DNA from: Candidatus Thiodictyon syntrophicum | Lineage (GTDB): Bacteria > Pseudomonadota > Gammaproteobacteria > Chromatiales > Chromatiaceae | Direction of reading: 5' to 3' | DNA length: 64,000 nucleotides | Assembly (NCBI RefSeq): GCF_002813775.1 | Contig: NZ_CP020372.1 | Location: forward strand, 1-64,000 | Part shown: piece by piece, positions 34,948 through 45,249 of the stretch | How the letters are laid out: each line of letters opens with the position of its first letter | Position numbering within the stretch: position 1 is the first letter of the stretch | The notes under the pieces: generated by a model | Seen by the model: only the letters and a program-made list of their open reading frames with translations | Told to the model about the DNA's origin: nothing | The model's database searches: none | Position numbers and translations under genes: made by a program

Positions 34948-36447
34948 ATGACCCAGACCCTGATCAAGTCCGCTGCAACCGCCGAATCCGATCGCCCCGT
35001 GGGGGCGCCGGAGGGTTTTGGCGGTCTGCGGTCCCAGGATCCGGGAGCGGTGTCGATCGGCGGCCGCGGCGCCACCAAGGCGCCGTCCAAGGCCCCGATG
35101 GTCGGTGCCCATGACCAGCCCCAAAGCATGTGCCCCGCCTTTGGTTCACTGCGTGTGGCCTTGCGGATGCGGCGCACGGCCAGCGTGCTGGTCGGCTCGG
35201 CGTGCTGTGCCTATGGCCTGACCTTCACCTCGCATTTCTACGGGGCGCGGCGTAGCGTCGGCTATGTCCCTTTCGACTCGGAAACCCTGGTCACCGGCAA
35301 GCTCTTCGAGGACGTCCGCGAGGCTGCCTACCGGCTCGCCGACCCGGAGCGCTACGACGCCGTGGTCATCATCAACCTGTGCGTCCCCAGTGCCTCCGGG
35401 GTGCCGTTGCGGCTGCTGCCTGAGTCGATCAACGGGGTGCGCATCATTGGTATCGACGTCCCCGGGTTCGGTGTGGCGACTCATGCCGAGGCCAAGGACG
35501 TGCTGTCCGCCGCCATGCTGCGCCGGGCGCGGCAGGAGGCCGAACTGGGTCCGGTGCAGGCACCCCGCGGCGCCCGTTCGACGCGCCCGACCGTGGCCCT
35601 GATCGGTGAGATGTTCCCGGTCGACCCGGTGACCCTGGGCATGTTGCTGGAGCCCTTGGGCTTGGCCGCCGGACCGGTGGTCCCGACGCGCGAGTGGCGT
35701 GAGCTCTATGGGGCGCTGGCCGGGGTCGCCGCCGCCGCCATCCATCCCCAGTACACGGGCGTATGCAATGAATTCGCCGTAGCCGGTCGTCCGGTCGTCG
35801 GCTCGGCCCCGGTCGGTTACGAGGGTACCGCGGCCTGGTTGGAAGGCATCGCCGCCGCCTGCAGCGTGAGCGCGGCCAACCTGGACAGCGCCAAGAACCG
35901 CTGGCTGCCGGCGATCAAACAGGCCCTCGCCGGGTCCCCGATCAAGGGCCGCATCACCCTCTCAGGTTATGAGGGGTCCGAGCTCTTGGTCGGCCGCCTG
36001 TTGGTCGAGAGCGGCGCCGATCTGCGCTACGTGGGCACGGCCTGCGGGCGGACCCAGTGGTCCGCGCCAGACTGCGACTGGCTGGAGTCGAAGGGCGTGC
36101 GGGTTCAATATCGCGCGACCCTGGAGCAAGACCTGGCGGCCATGGCCGAGTTTGCCCCCGAGTTGGTGGTCGGGACCACGCCGGTGGTGCAAAAGGCCAA
36201 GGAGGCCGCGACTCCGGCACTCTATTTCACCAACCTGATCTCGGCGCGTCCCCTGATCGGCCCGGCCGGTGCCGGCTCGTTGGCGCAGGTGATCAACGCC
36301 GCCATGGCGAGTCGCCCCCGCTTCGCGGCCATGGACGCCTTCTTCGGCGCCGCGGGCGAGCGGTTTGCCGCGGACCTGGGCGCGCGTGCACCTGGTGGCT
36401 TCGGGACCGGCGCCGCGATTGCGACAGAGGACCTGGCATCATGCTGA
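34948..36447 (+). CDS. bchY: Chlorophyllide a reductase subunit Y
   Basis: A 499-aa nitrogenase-like component (NifD/NifK fold). Characteristic segments are [20 protein letters not shown] with a cluster Cys, [21 protein letters not shown] and the [11 protein letters not shown] region. With BchZ it forms the catalytic heterotetramer of chlorophyllide a oxidoreductase. Start at 34948 (ATGACCCAG), 62 bp after bchX; it overlaps bchZ by 7 bases. Confidence 0.95.
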   Translation: MTQTLIKSAATAESDRPVGAPEGFGGLRSQDPGAVSIGGRGATKAPSKAPMVGAHDQPQSMCPAFGSLRVALRMRRTASVLVGSACCAYGLTFTSHFYGARRSVGYVPFDSETLVTGKLFEDVREAAYRLADPERYDAVVIINLCVPSASGVPLRLLPESINGVRIIGIDVPGFGVATHAEAKDVLSAAMLRRARQEAELGPVQAPRGARSTRPTVALIGEMFPVDPVTLGMLLEPLGLAAGPVVPTREWRELYGALAGVAAAAIHPQYTGVCNEFAVAGRPVVGSAPVGYEGTAAWLEGIAAACSVSAANLDSAKNRWLPAIKQALAGSPIKGRITLSGYEGSELLVGRLLVESGADLRYVGTACGRTQWSAPDCDWLESKGVRVQYRATLEQDLAAMAEFAPELVVGTTPVVQKAKEAATPALYFTNLISARPLIGPAGAGSLAQVINAAMASRPRFAAMDAFFGAAGERFAADLGARAPGGFGTGAAIATEDLASC

Positions 36448-37904
36448 TTCAGGACCTCGATCGGGCCGGTGGTTATTGGGGGGCGGTCTACGCCTTCTGC
36501 GCCGTCGATGGGCTCCAGGTCATCATCGACGGCCCGGTCGGGTGTGAAAACCTGCCGGTCACCGCGGTCCTGCACTATACGGACGGCCTGCCGCCACACG
36601 CCCTGCCGGTCGTCGTGACCGGTCTTGGGGAAGAGGAGTTGGGCCAAAAGGGCACCGAGGCCGCGTTGCGTCGCGCCCATGGGACCCTGGACCCTGACCG
36701 CCCTACGGTGGTGGTGACCGGTTCCATCGCCGAGATGATCGGCGGTGGCGTCACCCCCAACGGCACCAACATCCAGCGTTTTCTGCCGCGCACCATCGAT
36801 GAAGATCAATGGCAGAGTGCGGACCGTGCCCTGTTCTGGTTGTGGACCCAATATGGCGGACCGGCGAATGCCAAATCCAAGGGCGGCCCCAAGGTGCGCA
36901 GGCCCGAGGCTAAGCCGCGGGTCAATATCGTCGGCCCCATGTATGGCACCTTCAACATGTGGTCGGATCTGGCCGAGGTCCGTCGCCTGATCGAGGGCAT
37001 CGGTGCCGAGATCAACCTGGTCTTTCCTTTGGGGTGCAGTCTGTCGCAAATCGCGCACTTGCGCGACGCGGATGCCACGGTTTGTATGTATCGGGAGTTC
37101 GGCCGCCTGTTGTGCGAGGCCTTGGACAAGCCCTACCTACAAGCCCCGATCGGCCTGCATACGACGACCCGCTTTCTGCGTAGTCTGGGTGAATTGTTGG
37201 GCCTCGATCCGGAGCCCTTTATCGCCGCGGAAAAGCGCACGACGCTCGCCCCGATCTGGGACCTGTGGCGCTCGGTGACCCAGGACTTTTTCGGCACCGC
37301 GAGCTTTGGCGTGGTCGCCACCGAGACTTACAGCCGTGGCCTGCGGCACTATCTGGCCGATGAACTGGGCCTGCCTTGCACCTTCGCGGTTGCCCGTCGT
37401 CCCGGGGTCAAGCCGGACAATGATGCGGTGCGTCGCCAGGTGCAGGAACAGACCCCGCTGATTGTCTTCGGCAGCTACAATGAGCGGATGTACCTGGCCG
37501 AGATCGGGGCTCGGGCCGCCTATATCCCGGCGTCCTTCCCGGGTACCATCATCCGCCGCCACACCGGCACGCCCTTCATGGGCTATAGCGGCGCCGCCTA
37601 TCTGGTGCAAGAGGTCTGCAACGCACTCTTCGACGCCCTGTTCCATATCCTGCCGCTGGGCTCGGATCTCGATCGAGTCGATCCGACACCGGCCCGCGTC
37701 TATGAGGAATTGGCCTGGACCGATGACGCCAAGGCGGCGCTGGATGCAGACCTGGAGAGTCAGCCGATCCTGGTGCGCATCTCCGCCGCGAAGCGCCTGC
37801 GTGATGCGGCCGAGCAGGCGGCGCGCAAGGCCGGGGAGTCGGCGGTGACCCTGGAACGACTGCGCCGTGTCCAGGGCCGGGTGCTGGAGGACCTGACGGC
37901 ATGA
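36441..37904 (+). CDS. bchZ: Chlorophyllide a reductase subunit Z
   Basis: A 487-aa partner of BchY. It begins [20 protein letters not shown] and has [20 protein letters not shown] (cluster Cys), [20 protein letters not shown] and [19 protein letters not shown], all typical. The start at 36441 overlaps the bchY stop (ATGCTGA). The reaction is the ring B reduction that turns the chlorin into a bacteriochlorin. Confidence 0.95.
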   Translation: MLIQDLDRAGGYWGAVYAFCAVDGLQVIIDGPVGCENLPVTAVLHYTDGLPPHALPVVVTGLGEEELGQKGTEAALRRAHGTLDPDRPTVVVTGSIAEMIGGGVTPNGTNIQRFLPRTIDEDQWQSADRALFWLWTQYGGPANAKSKGGPKVRRPEAKPRVNIVGPMYGTFNMWSDLAEVRRLIEGIGAEINLVFPLGCSLSQIAHLRDADATVCMYREFGRLLCEALDKPYLQAPIGLHTTTRFLRSLGELLGLDPEPFIAAEKRTTLAPIWDLWRSVTQDFFGTASFGVVATETYSRGLRHYLADELGLPCTFAVARRPGVKPDNDAVRRQVQEQTPLIVFGSYNERMYLAEIGARAAYIPASFPGTIIRRHTGTPFMGYSGAAYLVQEVCNALFDALFHILPLGSDLDRVDPTPARVYEELAWTDDAKAALDADLESQPILVRISAAKRLRDAAEQAARKAGESAVTLERLRRVQGRVLEDLTA

Positions 37905-38024
37905 ACGGTCCGCAATCGAATTTGCGTGGCATTGCCGATGCCGACCCTCGGGCTCCCGTCGCCGTGCAGGCGAAAGGTGCATCAATCAAATACGTAAGTC
38001 GTGCGAAACCGCACAGGAGTCGCC

Positions 38025-38249
38025 ATGATGACCGCTCTCAACCACGCCCCCGCACTCTGCGCGCAGGAGCGTCGGCAGTACCGCTTGCTGTTCTGGGTCA
38101 TCTTTGTGGTTTTCCTGATCATCACCCCGCTGGCGCGGCTATTGCCGGGCCGGTGGCGGCCTTGGCCGCCGGTCGGCGACGCACGCCTGCCCCTGATCGC
38201 GGAGGCGCGAGCGGTGACCCATCGAATTCTGCCGTTCGCCTTTCTGTGA
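38025..38249 (+). CDS. pufQ: PufQ-like protein
   Basis: A 74-aa single-pass membrane protein: basic N terminus, helix YRLLFWVIFVVFLIITPLAR (about 18-37), and a C terminus LIAEARAVTHRILPFAFL that matches the PufQ family ending. PufQ sits before pufB and influences bacteriochlorophyll supply to the antenna. AGGAG lies 8 bases before ATGATG. It lies between bchZ and pufB, the usual place. Confidence 0.8.
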   Translation: MMTALNHAPALCAQERRQYRLLFWVIFVVFLIITPLARLLPGRWRPWPPVGDARLPLIAEARAVTHRILPFAFL

Positions 38250-38296
38250 CGTCCAGTGATGGGACTTGGTTCCTTAGCTGACCCCGGGCAAGTAGC

Positions 38297-38323
38297 GAGA
38301 TGCGACGTCTTGCGCCGCATCTC
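38297..38323 (+). promoter_or_regulatory. Hairpin between pufQ and pufB
   Basis: GAGATGCG (38297-38304) pairs with CGCATCTC (38316-38323), loop 11 bases, 67 bp before pufB. Without a T-tract it is more likely an mRNA processing or stability element; puf messages of purple bacteria are known to be processed into stable segments. That role is inference. Confidence 0.5.
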
Positions 38324-38389
38324 ATTGATTCGCGCGGCGACGCGCGTTAACGGCCGCAAGGCCACTTTCATGATCTGGAGGTAATTTCC

Positions 38390-38536
38390 ATGGCCGAAAA
38401 CACCAAGAGTCAGAGTGGACTCTCTGATGACGAAGCGAAGGAATTTCATGGCTTCTTCGCGTCGAGCATGGGCGCCTTTGTCGGCGTCGCGCTGTTTGCC
38501 CATATCCTGGCCTGGGCCTGGCGCCCCTGGCTGTAG
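38390..38536 (+). CDS. pufB: LH1 beta chain (copy 1)
   Basis: A 48-aa LH1 beta polypeptide: acidic N terminus with [18 protein letters not shown], helix [21 protein letters not shown] with the bacteriochlorophyll-ligand His and the family ending WRPWL. It is preceded by CTGGAGGTAATTTCC. LH1 forms the ring around the reaction centre. It lies 45 bp before its alpha partner. Confidence 0.95.
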   Translation: MAENTKSQSGLSDDEAKEFHGFFASSMGAFVGVALFAHILAWAWRPWL

Positions 38537-38581
38537 TCCAAAGACCGTCAACGTCAATTCAACCGTATTAGGAGCTAACCA

Positions 38582-38956
38582 ATGACCGCATCCGTGCAAG
38601 CAGACCTGTACAAGGTTTGGAAGATCTTCGATCCGCGCCGTACCCTGATCGCGCTGTTCGCCTCCCTGGGTGTCCTCGCCCTGCTGATCCACTTGATCCT
38701 GCTCAGCACCGCCAACTTCAACTGGCTCGACACCGCCTATGCCGTCCCGCCGGTTTCGCGTCCGGTCGTGGTCAGGGCGCCCGTCGCGCCGAAGGCTGCG
38801 GTCGCGGCCCCGGCTGCGGCGAAGGCCCCGGTTGCTGCCCCGGCTGCGGCGAAGGCCCCTGCTGCTGCCCCGGCTCCGGCTGCTGCCCCGGCTGCGGCGA
38901 AGGCCCCGGTTGTGGCGGCTCCCGCTGCGGTCGTGGTCCCGGCACCGGCGAAGTAG
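38582..38956 (+). CDS. pufA: LH1 alpha chain with long Ala/Pro C-terminal tail
   Basis: A 124-aa protein. The first 54 residues are a normal LH1 alpha chain ([20 protein letters not shown], ligand His in [20 protein letters not shown]). Residues about 55-124 form an Ala/Pro/Val/Lys tail with repeated APAAAKAP units, roughly twice the usual total length. The tail would lie on the periplasmic side. The second LH1 alpha (42463-42693) has a short tail of the same kind, so the extension probably grew by repeat expansion. GGAGC precedes the ATG. Confidence 0.95.
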   Translation: MTASVQADLYKVWKIFDPRRTLIALFASLGVLALLIHLILLSTANFNWLDTAYAVPPVSRPVVVRAPVAPKAAVAAPAAAKAPVAAPAAAKAPAAAPAPAAAPAAAKAPVVAAPAAVVVPAPAK

Positions 38957-39065
38957 CGTCCATCGCCAAGGGCGGCGGACGGGGGATTGGTGCACTATCT
39001 CCCGTCCGCTCCGGGCACCGCGGGGATGTTGTCGCAACGGCAACTCCTGACTAGAGGGTTGAACC

Positions 39066-39890
39066 ATGGCCATGCTGAGTTTTGAGAGAAAATATCGCGT
39101 TCGTGGGGGAACGCTGATCGGCGGAGATCTCTTTGACTTCTGGGCGGGGCCGATCTATGTCGGCTTCTTTGGCGTCACCGGGATTTTTTGCGCCGTTTTA
39201 GGTACCCTATTGATTGTTTGGGGGGCGGCCATGGGGCCGACCTGGAATCTGTGGCAGATCAGCATCGCGCCGCCGGACCTGAGCTACGGGCTCGGGATGG
39301 CGCCGATGGCGGAAGGGGGTCTGTGGCAGATCATCACCATGTGCGCCATCGGCGCCTTCGGCTCTTGGGCGCTCCGCGAGGTGGAGATTTGTCGCAAGCT
39401 GGGTATCGGATACCATGTGCCTGTCGCCTTCAGCGTTGCAATTTTCGCCTACCTCTCCCTGGTGGTGATTCGGCCGTTCTTATTGGGGGCTTGGGGCCAC
39501 GGCTTCCCGTATGGCATTCTCAGTCACCTGGACTGGGTGTCGAATACGGGATACCAGTTCCTTCACTTCCATTACAACCCGGCACACATGCTCGCCATCG
39601 CCTTCTTCTTCACCAACGCCTTGGCGCTGTCCATGCACGGGTCGCTGATTCTTTCGGTGGTCAATCCGCCGAAGGGTGAGGAGGTGAAGACGTCCGAGCA
39701 CGAGAACACCTTCTTCCGGGATGATGTCGGCTACTCTATCGGCGCCCTGGCGATCCATCGGCTGGGCCTGTTCCTGGCCCTGTCTGCCGCCTTCTGGAGT
39801 GCCGTGTGTATCATCATCAGCGGTCCCTTCTGGACCCGCGGCTGGCCGGAATGGTGGACCTGGTGGCCCAACCTTCCGATCTTCGGCTGA
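39066..39890 (+). CDS. pufL: Photosynthetic reaction centre L subunit
   Basis: A 274-aa five-helix membrane protein. Ligand histidines are visible in the expected order: [20 protein letters not shown] (accessory and special-pair region), SMHGSLILS (iron site) and [11 protein letters not shown] (iron site). It starts [20 protein letters not shown] as in other PufL. It binds the special pair, accessory pigments and quinones with PufM. Confidence 0.98.
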   Translation: MAMLSFERKYRVRGGTLIGGDLFDFWAGPIYVGFFGVTGIFCAVLGTLLIVWGAAMGPTWNLWQISIAPPDLSYGLGMAPMAEGGLWQIITMCAIGAFGSWALREVEICRKLGIGYHVPVAFSVAIFAYLSLVVIRPFLLGAWGHGFPYGILSHLDWVSNTGYQFLHFHYNPAHMLAIAFFFTNALALSMHGSLILSVVNPPKGEEVKTSEHENTFFRDDVGYSIGALAIHRLGLFLALSAAFWSAVCIIISGPFWTRGWPEWWTWWPNLPIFG

Positions 39891-39905
39891 TCCTGGAGTA
39901 CCACT

Positions 39906-40880
39906 ATGGCTGAATACCAAAACATCTTTACGACGGTGCAGGTGCGCTCACCGGCCTATCCTGGGGTTCCCCATGATCAGGGCCACCGTGACCGGATCGG
40001 CAAACCGTTCTTCAACTACTGGGTGGGTAAGATCGGCGATGCGCAGATCGGACCTATCTATTTGGGTACCAGCGGGGTTTTCGCGGTGATCTTCGGCTTC
40101 GTCGCCATCGAGATCATCGGCTGGAACATGGCCGCTTCGGTGGGCTGGAGTCCCATCAAGTTCGCCCAGCAGTTCTTCTGGTTGGCGCTGGAGCCCCCGG
40201 CCCCCGAGTATGGGTTGCACATTCCTCCCCTGGCCAAGGGCGGCTGGTGGCTGATCGCGGGGTTCTTCCTCACCATGTCGATCCTGCTCTGGTGGGTGCG
40301 CACCTACCGGCGCGCCATCGCCTTGGGGGTCGGCACGCATATGGCGTGGGCCTTCGCGGCGGCGATCTGGCTCTATCTGGTCATCGGCTTCATCCGCCCC
40401 TTGATGATGGGTTCCTGGTCCGAGGCACCGCCGTTCGGCATCTTCCCGCATCTGGACTGGACCGCGGCCTTTTCCATTGCCTACGGCAATCTGTACTACA
40501 ACCCGTTCCACATGCTCTCGATCGCCTTCCTGTATGGCGCGGCCCTGCTGTTCGCCATGCACGGTGCGACCATCCTGTCGGTGAGCCGCTACGGTGGTGA
40601 CCGCGAGATCGACCAGATCGTGGATCGCGGGACGGCCGCGGAGCGGGCCGCGTTGTTCTGGAGATGGACCATGGGCTTCAACGCCTCGATGGAATCCATC
40701 CATCGCTGGGCCTATTGGTTCGCGGTGTTGGTCGTGATCACGGGCGGTATCGGCATCCTGTTGACGGGCACCGTGGTGGACAACTGGTATCTGTGGGGCA
40801 TCAAGCACGGGCTGGTTCCGCCCTACCCAGTCGTCGGCGTGCCGGTTCCCGATCCAGCCTCACTCCCGGGAGCACTGTAA
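39906..40880 (+). CDS. pufM: Photosynthetic reaction centre M subunit
   Basis: A 324-aa reaction-centre subunit: [20 protein letters not shown] at the N terminus, [40 protein letters not shown] with iron-site residues and [17 protein letters not shown]. It is 15 bp after pufL. Its stop codon shares one base with the pufC ATG (TAATG). Confidence 0.98.
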   Translation: MAEYQNIFTTVQVRSPAYPGVPHDQGHRDRIGKPFFNYWVGKIGDAQIGPIYLGTSGVFAVIFGFVAIEIIGWNMAASVGWSPIKFAQQFFWLALEPPAPEYGLHIPPLAKGGWWLIAGFFLTMSILLWWVRTYRRAIALGVGTHMAWAFAAAIWLYLVIGFIRPLMMGSWSEAPPFGIFPHLDWTAAFSIAYGNLYYNPFHMLSIAFLYGAALLFAMHGATILSVSRYGGDREIDQIVDRGTAAERAALFWRWTMGFNASMESIHRWAYWFAVLVVITGGIGILLTGTVVDNWYLWGIKHGLVPPYPVVGVPVPDPASLPGAL

Positions 40881-42037
40881 TGAGAACGACGGTTTTTTCA
40901 ACGCATAAGGCGCTGCCCCTGGCAGCCGTCGGCTTGGCCCTTGTGGTCGCCGGGGGGTGCGAGCGTCCGCCCCCGGAGAGTACGCAACTGGGTTATCGCG
41001 GGGTCGGTCAGAATGCCTTCGTCAATCCGCGGATTCTTGCGGCCCAGGTCGCGGCGAATGTAGCGCCGGAACCGCAGCCGCCCGCGGCGCCGGTCCCGGT
41101 GACCGCCGGGTCGGTGTACAAGAACCTGCAGGTCCTGGGTGACGTGCCGATCACGGAATTTACCCGGCTGATGCTCGCCATCACCGAGTGGGTGGTGCCG
41201 AAGGACCAGTGGGTGGACGGCCAGGGCTGCGTCTACTGCCACGACCTCGCGGTGATGGAGGCGGACACCAAGTACCAGAAGGTGGTCGCGCGCTCGATGT
41301 TCCAGATGACCCAGCGTGCCAACCGGTCCTGGGGCGCCCATGTGGCTCCCAGCGGGGTCACCTGTTACACCTGTCATCGCGGCAATGCGATCCCGCAGTA
41401 TGTCTGGACGACGAACCCCGGCGAGAAGCCGCGGGCCAGCGGCTATGTCGGTCTCCAGAACCGGCTGTCGCCGGTCCCGGCCTTCTCCTCGCTGCCGTAC
41501 GATCCGCTGACCACGTACTTCGATAACGACACCTCCATCGCGATCACCCCGACGGGCGCGGTGGCCCCGGTCGAGCCGAAGACGGTCAACACCATGAAGG
41601 GCGAAGGTACCTATGCCCTGATGATGTACATCTCCAAGGCGCTTGGAGTCGGCTGCAACCACTGCCACAACAGCCGCCAGTTCGCGGACTGGGCGCAGAG
41701 TTCGCCGCAGCGGGTACAGGCTTGGTACGCCATCCGGATGGTGCGCGAGGCCAACAAGGCATTCATCATGCCGCTCAGCCCCATCCTGCCGGCCTCGCGC
41801 AAGGGTCCCCTGGGTGATCCCATGCGGATCGCTTGCGAAACCTGCCATCAGGGGGTCAACAAGCCGCTGCTAGGGGCACCGATGCTCAAGGACTATCCGG
41901 AGCTGGGCCCGTTGAACGACCCGGCGGCGGCCCCGGAAGCGGTCGCGCCCGCGGCGGTTCAAACCGGTGTTGATGAGGGTGTGGCGACCGAGGCCAAGGT
42001 GACTGCTCAATCAGTGACTGCGGCAGGGGTGATGTAG
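40880..42037 (+). CDS. pufC: Tetraheme reaction-centre cytochrome c
   Basis: A 385-aa lipoprotein. The signal ends in VVAGGC with Cys27 as the lipidation site. Four heme motifs are present: CVYCH, CYTCH, CNHCH and CETCH. Met ligands lie upstream of them, for instance in MFQMTQ and MMYISK. It donates electrons to the oxidised special pair from periplasmic cytochromes or HiPIP. The C terminus is an Ala/Val/Glu-rich tail of about 35 residues. Confidence 0.97.
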   Translation: MRTTVFSTHKALPLAAVGLALVVAGGCERPPPESTQLGYRGVGQNAFVNPRILAAQVAANVAPEPQPPAAPVPVTAGSVYKNLQVLGDVPITEFTRLMLAITEWVVPKDQWVDGQGCVYCHDLAVMEADTKYQKVVARSMFQMTQRANRSWGAHVAPSGVTCYTCHRGNAIPQYVWTTNPGEKPRASGYVGLQNRLSPVPAFSSLPYDPLTTYFDNDTSIAITPTGAVAPVEPKTVNTMKGEGTYALMMYISKALGVGCNHCHNSRQFADWAQSSPQRVQAWYAIRMVREANKAFIMPLSPILPASRKGPLGDPMRIACETCHQGVNKPLLGAPMLKDYPELGPLNDPAAAPEAVAPAAVQTGVDEGVATEAKVTAQSVTAAGVM

Positions 42038-42267
42038 ACTCCGTATTGTTGTAAGATGCAGATCGCCGGGGAGCCAATCCCCGGCGAAGGCCCCGAGAAC
42101 ACGGGGGCAGGGGCTGGCCGATCGGGCCGGCGTGCTCTGGACCGCTGGGATTTCGGCGGTGTGGAGCGGTAAGAAGTAGTCGTGGCCGTCGGCCACGGCA
42201 ACCTAGGTCGCGCTTCGTGCGCGGAAACGGCCGTTACGGCCAATGTCATATCTGGAGTGTAATTCAA

Positions 42268-42417
42268 ATGGCTGAAAACAAGAGCTTTGGCCTTTCGGGG
42301 CTGACGGAAGACGAGGCGAAGGAGTTTCACGGGTTTTTCTCCTCGAGCATGACGGCATTCGTTGGTGTCGCGGTGGTTGCTCACATCCTGGTTTGGGCTT
42401 GGCGCCCCTGGCTGTAA
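42268..42417 (+). CDS. pufB: LH1 beta chain (copy 2)
   Basis: A 49-aa LH1 beta polypeptide: [29 protein letters not shown] and a helix ending [14 protein letters not shown]. It lies 230 bp after pufC. CTGGAGTGTAATTCAA precedes the ATG. Chromatiaceae often carry a second pufBA pair behind pufC. Confidence 0.95.
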   Translation: MAENKSFGLSGLTEDEAKEFHGFFSSSMTAFVGVAVVAHILVWAWRPWL

Positions 42418-42462
42418 AGCCCGGTTCGCCGTCCAACCCCTTTAACCCACTGGAGATTCAAC

Positions 42463-42693
42463 ATGCATAAGATCTGGCTGATCTTCGACCCGCGTCGTTC
42501 CTTGATCGCGCTCTTCGGCTCCCTGGCGGTGCTCGCGCTGCTGATCCACCTGATTCTGCTCAGCACCGCCAACTTCAACTGGCTCGACACTGCCTACGCC
42601 AAGGCGCCGATCTCGCGCCCGGCCCGGGTGGCCGTAGTCAAGGCTGCGGCTCCTGTGGCAGCCCCGGCCCCTGCGGCGGTGATCAAGAAGTAG
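42463..42693 (+). CDS. pufA: LH1 alpha chain (copy 2)
   Basis: A 76-aa LH1 alpha polypeptide: [20 protein letters not shown], ligand His in [20 protein letters not shown], and a 25-residue Ala/Pro/Lys tail. It differs from copy 1 in the N terminus and in lacking the long repeat tail. TGGAG lies 8 bases before the ATG. It is the last gene of the superoperon. Confidence 0.95.
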   Translation: MHKIWLIFDPRRSLIALFGSLAVLALLIHLILLSTANFNWLDTAYAKAPISRPARVAVVKAAAPVAAPAPAAVIKK

Positions 42694-42784
42694 CAGACGA
42701 GACTCGCGGGACGGCTCGGTCAGGCTCGGCGACGATCGGGCCGACGCGCCCCGCTGGTGGGTCTTAGCGCAGACGAATTGTGAG

Positions 42785-42819
42785 CCGGAGCGCCTTATCG
42801 CAGGGCTCCGGTCTTTTTT
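42785..42819 (+). terminator. Intrinsic terminator of the puf operon
   Basis: CCGGAGC (42785-42791) pairs with GCTCCGG (42805-42811), directly followed by TCTTTTTTC. A classical rho-independent terminator 90 bp after the last pufA. Confidence 0.9.
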
Positions 42820-42882
42820 CGTGAGGCGGTTTCCCTTGTCAATGCGCTCGCCCGGTTACTACGCCGTTTTGGAGATGACAAC

Positions 42883-43467
42883 TTGAAGGCAGCGATCGTC
42901 CGGCAGTCGACTGGTGATGGACCGGCGTGTCCCGGGCAACAGGATGCCTTGGAGCGCGTGGTCTTGGTCGATGCCGATGACCGTGTTCAGGGAGAGGGGG
43001 ACAAGCTCGACGCACACCGCCTGGGTCAGCTGCACCGGGCGTTCTCGATATTTATCTTCAATGCGAGGGGTGAGGTGTTGCTTCAGCGGCGCGCGGATGC
43101 GAAGTATCACTTCGCCGGCCGCTGGTCTAACAGTTGCTGCGGGCATCCGCGCCCCGGTGAGCCAACCGCAAGGGCCGCGGTGCGCCGTTTGGGGGAGGAA
43201 CTCGGATTCCAGACCCCCTTGTCCGAGCAGATGCAACTGGTCTATCGGGCGCAGGACCCAGAGTCTGGACTGATAGAACACGAGTATCTGCATGTCTTCC
43301 GTGGGCGCTATATGGATGATCCGCGCCCCGATCCGGCCGAGGTCGGCGCTTGGCGCTGGACCTCGGTGGGTGCGGTGAGACGGGGGTTGGTGAAATCCCC
43401 GCACCTTTTCACACCCTGGTTCCAACTGATCGTCGAACGGGTCTTGGATGCCGCTGCGGCCGAGTAG
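42883..43467 (+). CDS. idi: Isopentenyl-diphosphate delta-isomerase, type 1
   Basis: A 194-aa Nudix-fold enzyme that interconverts IPP and DMAPP. Visible features: VVLVDADDRVQGEGDKLDAH, catalytic Cys in WSNSCCGHPRPGE, the Nudix-like AAVRRLGEELGF and the second-half acidic IEHEYLHVF. A TTG start at 42883 is used because GGAG lies 9 bases upstream and no ATG is in frame before the conserved part. It begins an operon with yjbQ and the RuBisCO-like gene. Confidence 0.93.
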   Translation: MKAAIVRQSTGDGPACPGQQDALERVVLVDADDRVQGEGDKLDAHRLGQLHRAFSIFIFNARGEVLLQRRADAKYHFAGRWSNSCCGHPRPGEPTARAAVRRLGEELGFQTPLSEQMQLVYRAQDPESGLIEHEYLHVFRGRYMDDPRPDPAEVGAWRWTSVGAVRRGLVKSPHLFTPWFQLIVERVLDAAAAE

Positions 43468-43468
43468 C

Positions 43469-43894
43469 ATGAAGGTCATTACCCGCACGCTCAGACTCGC
43501 GACCGTCGATGCAATCGCGTTGATCGATATTTCCGCCGACGTGGATCGCCTGTTTCAGGCGTGCGGGCTGCGCGATGGCGTATTGACCTTGATGTCCCCC
43601 CACACCACGGCCCATATCAATCTTAACGAGCGCGAGCCGCAGTTGCAGCAAGATATGCTGGATTTCCTGATGCGGCTGGTCGCCCGTGACGGCGACTATC
43701 GGCATAACCGCGCGCCGGTCGACGGCCGGGACAACGCCCATTCGCACCTGATGGGACTGCTGATGAACGCCACTGAATCCGTGCCCTTCGCGGACGGCAA
43801 ACTCCTGCTGGGCGCTTGGCAATCGGTCTTTTTCGTGGAACTGGATGGCCCGCGGGCAGAGCGCCAGGTCCACTTGCAGTTTCTCGGCCAATGA
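43469..43894 (+). CDS. YjbQ/UPF0047 family protein
   Basis: A 141-aa protein of the YjbQ family (secondary thiamine-phosphate synthase-like). Diagnostic parts are [15 protein letters not shown] near the middle, [20 protein letters not shown] and the C-terminal [16 protein letters not shown]. coli YjbQ has weak thiamine phosphate synthase activity, but the native role is unsettled. The start at 43469 follows the idi stop by 1 base, and the stop overlaps the next start by 4 bases (ATGA), so the three genes are tightly coupled. Confidence 0.85.
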   Translation: MKVITRTLRLATVDAIALIDISADVDRLFQACGLRDGVLTLMSPHTTAHINLNEREPQLQQDMLDFLMRLVARDGDYRHNRAPVDGRDNAHSHLMGLLMNATESVPFADGKLLLGAWQSVFFVELDGPRAERQVHLQFLGQ

Positions 43895-45204
43895 TCCCGG
43901 CGGACCTGCCAGGCTTTTTCGCCCGTCGCGCGGACCTGGACCCGGCGGACTATATCGAACTCGACTACGCCTTCGAGTGCTACGGGGACCCACGCGCCGC
44001 CGCCGCCCACCTGTGCAGCGAGCAATCGACCGCGCAGTGGCACCGCATCGGCATCGACGAGGATTTTCGCCCCCGTTTCGGCGCAAAGGTCCTCGATCTG
44101 CATGTGGAGGGTCAGCGCTCCGCCCCGAGCTACCCGACGGCCTCTGCAAGTGCCGCGGCCGGACCAGGCGCGGTCTCTGCCTGTCGCGTCACCATCGCGC
44201 ATCCGCACGGGAACTTCGGCCCGCGCCTCCCCAACCTGCTCTCGGCGGTGGCCGGTGAAGGGGTGTTTTTCGTGCCGGGCATACCGCTGATCAAGCTCTT
44301 GGATTTGCGGATGCCGGACGGCTTTCTAAGCTCCTTCTCCGGTCCCCGCTTCGGCCTCGACGGCATCCGCGACCTGCTCGGCGTCCACGGCCGCCCCATC
44401 TTCTTCGGCGTCATCAAGCCCAACATCGGACTCCCGCCCGAGCCCTTCGCCGAACTCGGTTATCAGGGTTGGCTGGGTGGGCTCGACGTGGCCAAGGACG
44501 ATGAGATGCTGGCAGATGCCCCCTGGTGTCCCCTGGACCGGCGGTCGGCCCTGCTGGGGGAGGCGCGGCGGCGGGCCGAGGCAGTGACGGGGGTGGCCAA
44601 GGGATACATGGCCAACATCACCGACGAGGTGGATCGGCTGCTCGAACTTCACGACTTGGCGGTAGCGAACGGCGCGAACATGTTGCTGATCAACGCCCTG
44701 CCGGTGGGCCTGAGCGCCGTGCGGATGCTGAGCGGGCACGCGCGGGTGCCCCTGATCGGGCACTTCCCCATGATCGCGGCCCTGAGCCGCGTGCCGGGTT
44801 ACGGGATTCACACGCGGGTACTGATCAAGCTCCAGCGGTTGGCGGGACTGGACGCAATCGTCATGCCCGGCTTCGGGGGGCGCATGGGGATGGACGAGGC
44901 CGAGGTCCTGGACGGGGTCGCCGCCTGCCTCGACCCCATGGGGCCGATCGCGCGCAGCCTCCCGATCCCCGGCGGGAGCGACTGGGCCGGGACGCTCGAG
45001 GGGGTCTACCGGCGGGTGGGCAGTGTCGATTTCGGCTTCATCCCCGGGCGCGGGGTCTTCGGCCATCCGATGGGGCCGACCGGCGGTGCGGCGAGTCTGC
45101 GCCAGGCCTGGGACGCGATCGTCGCGGGGATCGCTATCGAGCAGTACGCGCGAACCCATCCCGAATTGCGGGCGGCCATCGACGCCTTCGGGGGCAAAGC
45201 CTGA
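43891..45204 (+). CDS. RuBisCO-like protein (form IV)
   Basis: A 437-aa RuBisCO-superfamily protein. The carbamylation motif [10 protein letters not shown] keeps Lys202, Asp204 and Glu205, and Lys176 (VIKPNIG) is in the place of catalytic K175, but the following KPK Lys is Asn178 and loop 6 reads [12 protein letters not shown] without the essential RuBisCO Lys. It therefore cannot fix CO2 and belongs to form IV, probably the 'photo' type found in green and purple sulfur bacteria. Form IV enzymes act in methylthioadenosine salvage, and in Rhodospirillum rubrum one feeds carbon into isoprenoids. Its coupling to idi and yjbQ is noteworthy. Confidence 0.93.
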   Translation: MIPADLPGFFARRADLDPADYIELDYAFECYGDPRAAAAHLCSEQSTAQWHRIGIDEDFRPRFGAKVLDLHVEGQRSAPSYPTASASAAAGPGAVSACRVTIAHPHGNFGPRLPNLLSAVAGEGVFFVPGIPLIKLLDLRMPDGFLSSFSGPRFGLDGIRDLLGVHGRPIFFGVIKPNIGLPPEPFAELGYQGWLGGLDVAKDDEMLADAPWCPLDRRSALLGEARRRAEAVTGVAKGYMANITDEVDRLLELHDLAVANGANMLLINALPVGLSAVRMLSGHARVPLIGHFPMIAALSRVPGYGIHTRVLIKLQRLAGLDAIVMPGFGGRMGMDEAEVLDGVAACLDPMGPIARSLPIPGGSDWAGTLEGVYRRVGSVDFGFIPGRGVFGHPMGPTGGAASLRQAWDAIVAGIAIEQYARTHPELRAAIDAFGGKA

Positions 45205-45249
45205 GTCGCCGGGCCCCGGCAACGGCGTCGCCGGTGCAGGGGCTTGGCT

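Noticed and set aside
37901-38281. 126-codon plus-strand frame beginning inside the bchZ stop (ATGA)
   Set aside because: The start overlaps like a coupled gene, but the translation is Arg/Pro-rich after 40 residues and overlaps the convincing pufQ gene in another frame; pufQ has its own ribosome site and family features.
43816-45204. Longer start (43816) for the RuBisCO-like protein
   Set aside because: The 25 extra residues overlap yjbQ in another frame and are Arg/Pro-rich; the ATG at 43891 overlaps the yjbQ stop as ATGA and begins the conserved part.
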